A stretch of 14,027 nucleotides of DNA, from contig CAMDLJ010000030.1 of the NCBI GenBank assembly GCA_945901665.1, forward strand, positions 1-14,027, in the 5' to 3' direction. The notes below the pieces were generated by a model. It ran no database searches and was not told the DNA's origin. It saw only the letters and a list, made by a program, of their open reading frames with translations. The stretch is from Bordetella parapertussis. GTDB taxonomy: Bacteria; Pseudomonadota; Gammaproteobacteria; Burkholderiales; Burkholderiaceae. Position 1 is the first letter of the stretch, and the number at the start of each line of letters is the position of its first letter. The position numbers were made by a program, and so were the translations under genes. Positions 1-6,746 of the stretch are shown piece by piece.

Positions 1-201
1 GCCAAGACACCGCCCGATTTGGTCAAACGGATGAACGAAGAGCTGAACAAAACCCTGCGCAACCCCGAGGTGGCCAATAAGCTTCAAGCCCAAGGCATTG
101 AGCTTGCCGGCGGCAGCGTCGAGCGGGCCAAGTCGTTCATTGACAACCAAATCGACACCTGGGCCAAGGTGGTGCGCGACAACAACATCAAGTCGGATTG
201 A
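1..201 (+). CDS. Tripartite tricarboxylate transporter substrate-binding protein (Bug/TctC family), C-terminal fragment
   Basis: Only the last 66 codons are present; the frame is open from base 1 to the TGA at 199-201. The visible tail reads as a mixed helical C-terminus, with TPPDLVKRMNEELNKTL near its start, then NPEVANKLQAQGIEL, then a short GGS turn and a final helix. This pattern is typical of the end of Bug (TctC-like) periplasmic solute-binding proteins, where the lobe-closing helix follows a sentence like 'NPEV..KL...G.E...GS'. Such proteins bind small carboxylates or related solutes in the periplasm and deliver them to TctAB-type permeases, or act as orphan receptors. The signal peptide and ligand pocket lie outside the window, so the substrate cannot be inferred. 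The gene ends 20 bases before the first inverted repeat arm. I see no terminator hairpin with a T-run after it. Confidence 0.72.
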   Translation, partial: AKTPPDLVKRMNEELNKTLRNPEVANKLQAQGIELAGGSVERAKSFIDNQIDTWAKVVRDNNIKSD

Positions 202-220
202 GTCGGGTGTTCACGTTGCG

Positions 221-529
221 CTGGACTCCCCCTCATCAACCGCCATCTCGGGGCATGCAGGTCTCCTCCAGTCGCTGCGCTCCGATGTCGTCTGCCTGCA
301 CACCCACTCGTGTCGGTTTCAGTGAGATGTCGGTTTCTAAAGTCTTGGCGCGCCATCAGGTTTGCTTTTGATCCAATGTGCGGTTATCCACAACACTTGC
401 GTGTGCATATCTCATTCGCAGCACCGATGGCGGGTGCGTCGCCCGACAACATTGGAGCGAAGCGACTGGCGGAGGGCGGCGTATCCGCCAGCGGGACGGG
501 TTCAGCCAAAAGAATTGGAATCTGACCCC
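221..529 (+). repeat. Non-coding repeat element, copy A (inverted relative to copy B at 1236-1585)
   Basis: This copy fills most of the 467-base gap before the decarboxylase-family gene. Read on the + strand it aligns along its whole length with the reverse complement of 1236-1585. Shared blocks include AACCGCCATCTCGGGG (238-253), CCAGTCGCTGCGCTCC (268-283, one mismatch to copy B), a GCACC.ATGG.GGGTGCG.CGCCCGACAAC block around 421-450, and the inner end at 508-529. Inside the copy, the left arm (about 264-336) and the reverse complement of the right arm (about 405-473) are also related, so the element is itself roughly palindromic. A hairpin near the inner end pairs CTGGCGGA (466-473) with TCCGCCAG (484-491). 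No believable protein is encoded here. It looks like a miniature, MITE- or REP-like mobile repeat; the family is not recognised. Confidence 0.75.
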
Positions 530-536
530 AATTAAC
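511..536 (+). repeat. Short motif copy 1: AATTGGAATCTGACCCC core
   Basis: The core AATTGGAATCTGACCCC sits at 513-529 and is followed by AATTAAC. It forms the inner end of repeat copy A. The same 17 bases occur in inverted orientation at 1236-1252, on the far side of the decarboxylase-family gene. A degenerate direct copy lies at 594-619. The match to the inverted copy extends to 22 perfect bases (508-529 against 1236-1257). Confidence 0.8.
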
Positions 537-593
537 GACCCCAGTTAACGCCTCCCCAAAGACCAAACGTGATCGAGGCACCGTGCCCATGAA

Positions 594-619
594 AGAGTGG
601 GAATCTGCCCCCCATTAAC
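594..619 (+). repeat. Short motif copy 2 (degenerate)
   Basis: This stretch contains GGGAATCTGCCCCCCATTAAC, which is one of the same family as the motif at 511-536. It resembles even more closely the reverse complement of 1230-1254, which also ends in CCCCCATTAA. It lies between repeat copy A and the decarboxylase-family gene, about 50 bases before that gene's start. It may be a remnant of a second repeat end. Confidence 0.65.
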
Positions 620-668
620 CAGCACTGTTAAGCTTGGCGCGAATTTTTCAACCACAGGACACCACACC

Positions 669-1217
669 ATGCGCATCCCCGATTGGACCCCCCAAGCCCA
701 TCTCCAACCTGCTGCTTTGGTCGACGGCATCATGGCGCGTCGAGGCGGCAAGTTGATCAACCTGGACAAAGCTTTGCTGTGGAGCGAGCCGGTGGCCAGC
801 GGCTGGAATGTGTACCTGCGCAATGTGCGCACGGGTTTGTCGGCCAGCCGCAAGCTGTGCGAGTTGGGTATTTGTACCGTGGCCTTGATCACCGGTGCCG
901 AGTACGAGTACCACCACCACGCGCCCGACTTCATCACCGCGGGCGGCACACAGGCCGAGTTGGACGCCTTGCAAGCCGTGCTCAAGGGTGACGCCCGCCA
1001 AGCCATCCACCACCCGGCCTTGGCCCCGCTAGAGCGTTTGGTGCTGCAGTACGCCGCCCAAATGACCATCGATGTGAAGGTCGATGAGGCATTGTTCAAA
1101 CAACTGGCCAGCCATTTTTCGACCACCGAAATGCTCGAGCTGACCACCGCTATCGCCACCTACAACATGGTCGCCCGCATCCTGGTGGCGCTGCAAATCA
1201 CACCCGAAGAGCATTGA
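669..1217 (+). CDS. Carboxymuconolactone decarboxylase (CMD/AhpD-like) family protein
   Basis: The product is 182 residues. The core at residues 60-90 (SRKLCELGICTVALITGAEYEYHHHAP) matches the CMD-family signature of a helix beginning R.LCEL, then a G.EYE-x-x-H turn followed by an alanine-rich helix. Family members are all-helical. PcaC acts on 4-carboxymuconolactone and AhpD is a thiol peroxidase-like protein, but many relatives have no known reaction. The CxxC motif of AhpD is absent: C64 and C69 are five residues apart and the EYEYHHH turn has none, so peroxidase activity is not supported. I chose the ATG at 669 because the in-frame GTG at 597 would add 24 residues translated from repeat-like DNA, and a weak ACAGGA lies about 10 bases upstream of 669. 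The gene stands alone between two inverted non-coding repeats, unlike the core genes around it, which suggests it arrived as a passenger. The substrate is unknown. Confidence 0.85.
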   Translation: MRIPDWTPQAHLQPAALVDGIMARRGGKLINLDKALLWSEPVASGWNVYLRNVRTGLSASRKLCELGICTVALITGAEYEYHHHAPDFITAGGTQAELDALQAVLKGDARQAIHHPALAPLERLVLQYAAQMTIDVKVDEALFKQLASHFSTTEMLELTTAIATYNMVARILVALQITPEEH

Positions 1218-1235
1218 GTTCATGGGCATTTAATG

Positions 1236-1585
1236 GGGGTCAGATTCCAATTCTTTTGCGCTAACTTTTGGTGGCGCCCCACCTGACCCCTGACCTTTTG
1301 CTGAGCCCGCCCCGCTGGCGGGAAAGCCGCCCTACGCCAGTCGCTGCGCTCCGATGTTGTCGGGCGGCGCACCCACCATTGGTGCTGCGAAGGAAATGTG
1401 CGCGCGCAACAGGTAAGAACACCCGCACGCTTCACTCATGTCAAAGGCGTTAGCGCGCCACCATTTGCCAAACCCAGATCTCACCGAAACCGGCACGAGC
1501 GGGTGTGTGGGCCGACGACATGGGAGCGAAGCGACTGGAGGAAGCTTGCGTACCCCGAGATGGCGGTTGTGAGGGGGAGTTCCAG
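1236..1585 (-). repeat. Non-coding repeat element, copy B (inverted relative to copy A)
   Basis: This copy fills most of the 391-base gap between the decarboxylase-family gene and dapF. Its reverse complement aligns with 221-529. It differs mainly by about 38 extra bases at roughly 1258-1295, which include the tandem CCTGACCCCTGACC. It carries CCAGTCGCTGCGCTCC at 1337-1352 on the + strand and the near-complement GGAGCGAAGCGACTGG at 1523-1538, so it too is internally palindromic. Near the inner end, GGCGG (1317-1321) pairs with CCGCC (1327-1331), inside an outer pair CTGGCG (1315-1320) and CGCCAG (1335-1340). Copy A has the same hairpin with a different loop. The outer end lies only 23 bases before the dapF start. 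I recognise no coding sequence in it. Confidence 0.75.
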
Positions 1586-1608
1586 AAGTCCTCGCAGATA
1601 ATCCACGC

Positions 1609-2481
1609 ATGCACATCCGCTTCACCAAAATGCAAGGCGCCGGCAACGACTTTGTTGTGTTGGACGAAACCCAACAGCGCTTGAACTTGAGCCCGGCCCA
1701 ATACCGTTGGCTGGCCGATCGGCACTTTGGCATTGGGGCCGACCAAATCCTCAGCGTGCGCGCCGCACCCAGCGCCGATGTTGACTTTGAATACGTCATC
1801 CACAACGCCGACGGTGGTGAGGTTGAGCATTGTGGCAACGGTGCGCGCTGTTTTGTGCGTTTTGTGCGCGACCAAGGCCTGACCGACAAGCACACTGTCC
1901 GCGTTAAAGTCCATGGCGGCGTCATCACCTTGCACGAGCGCGCTGACGGTTCGGTCAGCGTGGACATGGGCGCACCGATCTGGGACCTGTCACGCATTCC
2001 TTTTGATCCCCAACACGCGAAAGCCTTGCCCGCAGACGCCACCCATTCAGCAGGCCGCTGGCGCATCGACTGGCCCGGCCACAGCACCGATATCACGCCG
2101 GTGTCCATGGGCAACCCGCATGCGGTGCTGTGGGTCGACGATGTCGACACCGCGCCGGTGCTCAACTGGGGGCCGGTGATTGAACACCACCCAGCCTTCC
2201 CCAAGCGGGTGAATGTGGGTTTTGCCCAGATCGTCTCGCGCCGCGAAATTCGCTTGCGCGTGTTTGAGCGCGGTGCGGGCGAAACCTTGGCCTGCGGCAC
2301 AGGCGCTTGCGCGGCCGTGGTGGCGGGTCAGGCTTTGGGTTGGCTTGACGCCGATGTGGTGGTGCACGCCCGCGGTGGTACGCTCGAGATTTCTTGGTCC
2401 GGGGATGCTTCGTCGGTGCGCATGACCGGTGCGGCCACCACGGTTTTCCACGGCGAGACAGAACTGCCCGTTATCACATGA
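1609..2481 (+). CDS. dapF: Diaminopimelate epimerase
   Basis: DapF interconverts LL- and meso-2,6-diaminopimelate in the cytoplasm, supplying meso-DAP for peptidoglycan and lysine. The product is 290 residues, slightly longer than the usual 270-280. The N-terminal [14 protein letters not shown] block is at residues 5-19. The two catalytic cysteines are both present: C75 in EHCGNGARC and C229 in LACGTGACA. The MGNPHAV block at 167-173 is also in place. The ATG at 1609 gives the standard family N-terminus ([10 protein letters not shown]). No strong ribosome binding site is visible, and copy B of the repeat ends 23 bases upstream, so the native promoter may have been displaced or may lie in the repeat. 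The stop overlaps the start of the next gene by ATGA (2478-2481). The meso-DAP product fits the DAP-type MurE encoded at 11621-13159. Confidence 0.97.
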   Translation: MHIRFTKMQGAGNDFVVLDETQQRLNLSPAQYRWLADRHFGIGADQILSVRAAPSADVDFEYVIHNADGGEVEHCGNGARCFVRFVRDQGLTDKHTVRVKVHGGVITLHERADGSVSVDMGAPIWDLSRIPFDPQHAKALPADATHSAGRWRIDWPGHSTDITPVSMGNPHAVLWVDDVDTAPVLNWGPVIEHHPAFPKRVNVGFAQIVSRREIRLRVFERGAGETLACGTGACAAVVAGQALGWLDADVVVHARGGTLEISWSGDASSVRMTGAATTVFHGETELPVIT

Positions 2482-3167
2482 AACCAGCCGCACTCAACCC
2501 CATCACCGAAGACGACATCGCCCAATTTTTGGTGCACACGCCCGATTTTTTTGACCGCCATGCCGAGTTATTGGCCACGGTTCGATTGGGCAGCCCCCAT
2601 GGCGGTCGGGCAGTCAGCTTGCAAGAGCGTCAAGCAGAGATGTTGCGCGAAAAAATCCGCGCGCTCGAGGCACGCATGATGGAGATGATGCGCCATGGCA
2701 ACGACAACGCGGTGCTGGCCCAGCGGTTGCAACGCTGGTCGCAGGCCTTGTTTTTGGTGCCCCAGGCCAGCGATTTGCCGCGCATCTTGGCCGAGCAAAT
2801 TGAGCATCAATTCATGGTGCCCCAGGTGGCCCTGCGGCTGTGGGGTGTGGCCCAGGCCCACCAGGGACAGCCTTTTGCCCAGGGTGTGAGCGACGACGTC
2901 AAGGTGTTTGCCGAATCCCTCGGCCAAGCTTATTGCGGCATCAACAATGGGTTTGAAGCCGCCCAATGGTTGGCCAATCCAGACGCGGCGCAGTCCTTGG
3001 CTCTGGTGACGCTGCGTGAACCTCAAACGGGGGATGCACCCGCCAAAGCCATGGGCTTGTTGGTGTTGGCCTCGCCCGATAGCCAGCGCTATCACGCGGG
3101 CATGGGCACCGAGTTTTTGGACAATTTGAGCGCCTTGGCCAGTGCGGCCTTGCAGCGCTTGCGCTGA
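2478..3167 (+). CDS. DUF484 family protein (GAF-like)
   Basis: The product is 229 residues and belongs to the DUF484 (YigA-like) family, typically encoded between dapF and xerC in proteobacteria. The N-terminal segment [20 protein letters not shown] (residues 9-28) is the family hallmark. It is followed by [14 protein letters not shown] and a heptad-rich helix at about residues 45-75, likely a short coiled coil, and then a GAF-like C-terminal half ending in [16 protein letters not shown]. The molecular role is not established; location beside xerC has led to the guess of a link with recombination or division, and that is inference only. The ATG at 2478 overlaps the dapF stop codon, which implies translational coupling. 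A longer in-frame start upstream would lie inside dapF and was not used. Confidence 0.92.
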   Translation: MKPAALNPITEDDIAQFLVHTPDFFDRHAELLATVRLGSPHGGRAVSLQERQAEMLREKIRALEARMMEMMRHGNDNAVLAQRLQRWSQALFLVPQASDLPRILAEQIEHQFMVPQVALRLWGVAQAHQGQPFAQGVSDDVKVFAESLGQAYCGINNGFEAAQWLANPDAAQSLALVTLREPQTGDAPAKAMGLLVLASPDSQRYHAGMGTEFLDNLSALASAALQRLR

Positions 3168-3204
3168 GCCCCGTGAGCTGTGCGGTGTGTGCCCCTGGCA
3201 TGAC

Positions 3205-4173
3205 ATGAGCCTGGACAGCACCCCCCACCCATCCCCCGAGCCCACCGCAGTGGCCCGCGATGTCCGGGTTCAGCGCTACCTCGACCATGTGCAGTTTGAA
3301 AAGCGCTTGGCCAAGCGAACCCTGATTTTGTATGGGTTGGATTTGATCCGCTTGGAGGCGTTGGCTCGCGCTGTGCCGGTTGATTTGGCACAGGTGCACA
3401 GCGCCCACGTGCGGCGCTGGGTGGCGCAGATGCATGCCCAAGGCCGCAGCGCACGCGGCATTGCCCTCATCTTGTCGGGTTGGCGCGGCTTTTACGCTTG
3501 GTTGGCGCGCGAAGCTTTGGTGACCACCAACCCGGTGCAAGGCGTGCGCCCGCCCAAAGGGGCCAAGCCTTTGCCCAAGGCCTTGAATGTGGACCAGGCC
3601 GTTCAATTGGCCGATCATGTGGTGCGTGAAGACGCCCCTTGGTTGGAAGCACGCGATGCGGCCATGGTCGAGTTGCTGTATGGCAGTGGCTTGCGTGTGG
3701 CGGAGTTGGTGGGTTTGGATGTGCAAGACAGCCACCAAGCCCTGGGTTGGATTGACTTGGCCGCAGGCCTGGCCCATGTGCTGGGCAAAGGCAGCAAGCG
3801 GCGCAGCGTACCGGTGGGGCCAGTGGCCTTGCAAGCGGTGCGGCATTGGTTGGCGCTGCGCCAGGCCCATGTGCGCAACCCAGGCCAAACCGCCTTGTTT
3901 GTGGGGCGGCACAACACCCGACTGAGCGCCGATGCGGTGCGTCAGCGCTTGAAGCGCCGCGCGGCTTTGGCCGGTGTGGCCACGCCGGTGCACCCCCATA
4001 TGTTGCGCCATTCGTTTGCCAGCCATTTGCTGCAGTCCAGTGGGGATATGCGGGCGGTACAAGAGTTACTGGGCCACGCCAGCATCAGCACCACCCAGGT
4101 GTACACGCGTTTGGACTTCAGCCATTTGGCACAGGTCTATGACGCGGCCCATCCCCGGGCGCACAAAAAATGA
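3205..4173 (+). CDS. xerC: Tyrosine recombinase XerC
   Basis: XerC acts with XerD at the dif site to resolve chromosome dimers before division. The product is 322 residues from the ATG at 3205. The N-terminal SAM-like DNA-binding domain spans about residues 18-105, and the catalytic domain about 125-315. All catalytic residues are present: R164 in YGSGLRVAELVGLD, K195 in LGKGSKRR, H265 and R268 in HPHMLRHSFASHLL, H291 in LLGHASISTTQ, and the nucleophile Y300. The spacing of H291 to Y300 matches Escherichia coli XerC/D. About seven extra residues lie between R164 and K195 compared with E. coli XerD. GTG codons at 3142 or 3187 could extend the protein, but the first would overlap the DUF484 gene and no family similarity is visible in the added part. 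The start has a poor ribosome binding site. The neighbours dapF and DUF484 form the usual xerC context, so I call XerC rather than XerD or a phage integrase. Confidence 0.94.
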   Translation: MSLDSTPHPSPEPTAVARDVRVQRYLDHVQFEKRLAKRTLILYGLDLIRLEALARAVPVDLAQVHSAHVRRWVAQMHAQGRSARGIALILSGWRGFYAWLAREALVTTNPVQGVRPPKGAKPLPKALNVDQAVQLADHVVREDAPWLEARDAAMVELLYGSGLRVAELVGLDVQDSHQALGWIDLAAGLAHVLGKGSKRRSVPVGPVALQAVRHWLALRQAHVRNPGQTALFVGRHNTRLSADAVRQRLKRRAALAGVATPVHPHMLRHSFASHLLQSSGDMRAVQELLGHASISTTQVYTRLDFSHLAQVYDAAHPRAHKK

Positions 4174-4186
4174 AACGATCTTTCTC

Positions 4187-5404
4187 ATGAAAACCTTGCG
4201 CCTGAGAGAGGGCAAAGAGCGCGCCGCCTTGCGCCGCCACCCCTGGATATACGACAACGCCATCGCCAAGGGTGGCGGCGACAGTGGCGAGACGGTGCGG
4301 GTGGAGTCGGCCACGGGGCAGTTTTTGGGTTGGGCAGCGTTCAGCCCCAGCTCCAAAATCCGCGCCCGCATTTGGAGCTTTGACGAGGCCGAGCGCATTG
4401 ACGACGCTTTCTTTGCCCGCCGTTTGCACACGGCCATCGCCGCGCGTGCGCGCATGGACATCGACAGCGACGGCGTGCGCTTGGTGCATGGCGAGGCCGA
4501 TGGCTTGCCCGGCCTGATCGTGGACCGCTATGGCGAGACCTTGGTGGCGCAGTTTCTCTCCAGCGGGACCGAGCGCTGGAAAGCCGCGATTGCCGACGCC
4601 TTGTGCAGCGCCACCGGTGTGGGCCGCTTGTATGAACGCTCTGACTCCGGCGTGCGCGCCTTGGAGGGCTTGCAGCCACACAGCGGATGGTTGCGCCAAC
4701 CGACAGGCGACGCGGGCCACACCGATATTGGTTTGCGCGAACACGCCTGGCAACTCAGTTTGGATGTGGCCGAAGGCCATAAAACGGGCTTTTACCTTGA
4801 TCAGCGCGACAGCCGGCACAGATTTGCCCAGTATGCGCAGCGCTTGGGGTTTGTGCAGGTGCTCAATTGCTATTGCTACACGGGGGGCTTCAGTGTGGCG
4901 GCCCTCAGCGGCATGCGCGCGGCCGGTGTGTTGGGCGCGGGGGCGCTGGTCACCTCGATTGACTCTTCCGGTCCGGCCATTGCCCGGGCCCAGCGCCATG
5001 TGCAACTCAATGGCTTTGACGCCGACAGTGCGGTGTTCATGGATGCCGATGTCAATGCCAGCTTGCGCCTGTTCATCCAAGACGGGCGCCAGTTCGATGC
5101 CATCATCTTGGACCCACCCAAGTTCGCTCCCACCGCCGCGCACGCCGAGCGGGCGGCGCGCGCTTACAAAGACATCAACCGCTTGGCCTTCAAATTGTTG
5201 GTGCCCGGTGGGGCCTTGTTCACCTACAGTTGCTCGGGTGGCATCAATGCCGACTTGTTCCACAAAATCGTGGCCTCAGCCGGCACCGATGCTGGCGTCG
5301 ACGGCTTCATCAGCGAGCGTTTATTTGCCGCACCCGACCACCCCATGACCGTGACCTTCCCAGAGGGCGAGTACCTCAAGGGCTTGGTGGTCATCAAAAA
5401 GTAA
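4187..5404 (+). CDS. rlmI: 23S rRNA (cytosine-5)-methyltransferase, RlmI-like
   Basis: The product is 405 residues, close to E. coli RlmI (396), which makes m5C1962 in 23S rRNA. A PUA-type RNA-binding domain occupies about residues 1-75 and includes the typical RHPWIYDNAI block at 17-26. A linker with GLPGLIVDRYG (106-116) follows, then a Rossmann SAM-binding domain with NCYCYTGGFSVAAL (227-240), a DxxxxA-type ribose-binding strand SIDSSGPAIARA (257-268), and the catalytic motif LDPPKF (308-313). The second catalytic-type motif YSCSGG (347-352) is also present. The ATG at 4187 is 13 bases after the xerC stop; an earlier ATG at 4170 is out of frame. The tight spacing suggests read-through from the dapF-xerC operon. 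The exact target base is inferred from family similarity; a close paralogue methylating another site is possible. Confidence 0.9.
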   Translation: MKTLRLREGKERAALRRHPWIYDNAIAKGGGDSGETVRVESATGQFLGWAAFSPSSKIRARIWSFDEAERIDDAFFARRLHTAIAARARMDIDSDGVRLVHGEADGLPGLIVDRYGETLVAQFLSSGTERWKAAIADALCSATGVGRLYERSDSGVRALEGLQPHSGWLRQPTGDAGHTDIGLREHAWQLSLDVAEGHKTGFYLDQRDSRHRFAQYAQRLGFVQVLNCYCYTGGFSVAALSGMRAAGVLGAGALVTSIDSSGPAIARAQRHVQLNGFDADSAVFMDADVNASLRLFIQDGRQFDAIILDPPKFAPTAAHAERAARAYKDINRLAFKLLVPGGALFTYSCSGGINADLFHKIVASAGTDAGVDGFISERLFAAPDHPMTVTFPEGEYLKGLVVIKK

Positions 5405-5527
5405 GCCCTGGACCTGCCGCTTGGCTGGTTGCTCAGTGCCGGATTGGGCGGACACCGGCATTTTCGGGCGGTCTTGAATGATCGCTACACTGCCCCCCTT
5501 TGTGCATTCATCCCCAGAAAGCAAGCC
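5405..5527 (+). promoter_or_regulatory. Intergenic region upstream of the G3E GTPase, with a candidate -10 box
   Basis: The 123-base gap holds TACACT at 5486-5491, set in CGCTACACTG. The dksA upstream region has a similar CGCTACAAT context (6598-6606). A plausible start site would fall near 5497. The bases at the proper -35 distance (about 5462-5468) are a poor match, so the promoter is tentative. I see no clear Zur-type palindrome. The ribosome binding site before the ATG at 5528 is weak (AGAAAG at 5516-5521). Confidence 0.3.
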
Positions 5528-6580
5528 ATGTTGATCCCCACCACTGTCCTGACCGGTTTTTTGGGCTCTGGCAAAACCACCCTGCTCAAGCGGGTGCTGT
5601 CCGAGGCCCATGGCATGAAGATTGCCGTGATTGAAAACGAATTTGGCGAAGAAAACATCGACAATGAAATTTTGGTGGCCGACACCCAAGAGCAGATCAT
5701 TCAAATGAGCAATGGCTGTGTGTGTTGCACCATCCGCGAAGACCTGCGCACCACCTTGCGTGACCTGGCCGAGCGCCGGCGCAAGGGTGAACTCGACTTT
5801 GAGCGCTTGGTGATTGAGACCACTGGCCTGGCCGACCCCGGCCCGGTGGCCCAAACCTTCTTCATGGACGATGAAGTGGCCGAGTCTTATTTGCTGGACT
5901 CCATCCTCACCTTGGTGGACGCCAAGCACGCACCGTTGCAGCTCAACGACCGCCAGGAGGCGCGCCGTCAAGTGGGCTTTGCCGACCAAATCTTCATCAG
6001 CAAAAGCGATTTGGTGGATGCCGAAGCCTTGGACGCTTTGCAACACCGCTTGAAACACATGAACCCGCGTGCGCCACAAAAAGCCGTGCACTTTGGCGAG
6101 GTGTCGATCAAAGAGGTGTTTGACTTGCATGGGTTTAACCTCAATGCCAAGCTCGACATTGATCCCGATTTTTTGCAAGACAACAGCCACGCCCACCATG
6201 ACCACGCCCATGGCGAGCACTGTGACCATCCCTCGCACCAGCACGGTCATGACAAAGAAGGGGGGCATCACCATCACCACGATGACGATGTGAAAAGCTT
6301 TGTCTTCAAGTCCAACCGCGCCTTTGACCCGGCCAAGCTGGAGGACTTTTTGGGCGCCATTGTCAACATCTACGGCCCGCGCATGTTGCGCTACAAGGGC
6401 GTTTTGTTCATGAAAGGCACCGAGCGCAAAGTCATCTTCCAAGGTGTGCACCAATTGATGGGCAGCGACCTGGGCCCAGCTTGGGCGGCTGACGAGGTGC
6501 GCAACAGCAAAATGGTCTTCATTGGCTTGGATTTGCCCAAAGATATTTTTTTCCAGGGCTTGGACAAATGCCTGGTCTGA
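5528..6580 (+). CDS. G3E-family GTPase (CobW/COG0523), putative zinc metallochaperone
   Basis: G3E GTPases deliver metals to client proteins; COG0523 members are often tied to zinc, cobalt or nickel. The product is 350 residues from the ATG at 5528, a normal length. The P-loop GFLGSGKT is at residues 10-17, the family CxCC metal motif (CVCC) at 64-67, the Walker B/switch region ETTGLADP at 97-104, and the SKSD guanine-recognition motif at 158-161. A His-rich loop at 221-251 holds 15 histidines, with a run of five at its end, and precedes the CobW C-terminal domain (about 256-350). Client and metal cannot be told from the sequence. The gene lies 166 bases upstream of a DksA that has lost three of four zinc-finger cysteines. 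Such pairings are known in zinc-limitation responses, so a zinc role is favoured here by inference. A CobW role in cobalamin synthesis is less likely because no cob genes are nearby. Confidence 0.93.
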   Translation: MLIPTTVLTGFLGSGKTTLLKRVLSEAHGMKIAVIENEFGEENIDNEILVADTQEQIIQMSNGCVCCTIREDLRTTLRDLAERRRKGELDFERLVIETTGLADPGPVAQTFFMDDEVAESYLLDSILTLVDAKHAPLQLNDRQEARRQVGFADQIFISKSDLVDAEALDALQHRLKHMNPRAPQKAVHFGEVSIKEVFDLHGFNLNAKLDIDPDFLQDNSHAHHDHAHGEHCDHPSHQHGHDKEGGHHHHHDDDVKSFVFKSNRAFDPAKLEDFLGAIVNIYGPRMLRYKGVLFMKGTERKVIFQGVHQLMGSDLGPAWAADEVRNSKMVFIGLDLPKDIFFQGLDKCLV

Positions 6581-6600
6581 TGGGCGACCCGACCTGTCGC

Positions 6601-6746
6601 TACAATCGCGCGCGCCCAATGCTGGGCAAAAGGCGAAGCTTCGGGGGAGCCCGGGGTGAACAAATGGACCCGATCGGTGCCACACGCCCATCCAGCTCGC
6701 AGTACAGCCGCCCATCGGCGGGGGCCAACACATTAGGAGACCCTGC
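6601..6746 (+). promoter_or_regulatory. dksA leader: candidate -10 and three hairpins
   Basis: A TACAAT at 6601-6606 is a good -10 hexamer, though the matching -35 position (about 6578-6583, TGATGG) is weak and lies at the end of the GTPase gene. If transcription starts near 6613, the leader is roughly 135 bases. It contains GCCCA/TGGGC (6614-6618 and 6623-6627, loop ATGC), the palindrome CGAAGCTTCG (6634-6643), and CCGCC/GGCGG (6708-6712 and 6717-6721, loop CATC). A strong Shine-Dalgarno TAGGAGA (6734-6740) sits 6 bases before the ATG at 6747. I match it to no known riboswitch. Confidence 0.4.

Noticed and set aside
597..668. An earlier GTG start for the decarboxylase-family protein
   Set aside because: The added 24 residues are read from the repeat-like motif at 594-619, with no ribosome binding site and no family similarity.
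545..1159. A 204-codon minus-strand frame opposite the decarboxylase-family gene
   Set aside because: The + frame contains the CMD signature; the minus frame has no recognisable domain and runs into repeat DNA.
1597..1602. GATAAT as a dapF -10 box
   Set aside because: It lies only 6 bases before the ATG, and the nearest TTG-like -35 (1567-1572) is 24 bases away.
202..1608. CRISPR array or integron cassette array
   Set aside because: The repeats are two long inverted copies with internal palindromes, not short direct repeats with equal spacers, and no integrase or cas gene is present. An attC-like role for the hairpins cannot be shown by eye.
3142..3204. Upstream GTG starts for xerC
   Set aside because: They would overlap the DUF484 gene end or lack support, and the family N-terminal domain begins after the ATG at 3205.
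4118..5263. A 381-codon minus-strand frame opposite rlmI
   Set aside because: The + strand shows a complete methyltransferase with LDPPKF and SCSGG motifs, so the minus frame is a GC-rich shadow.
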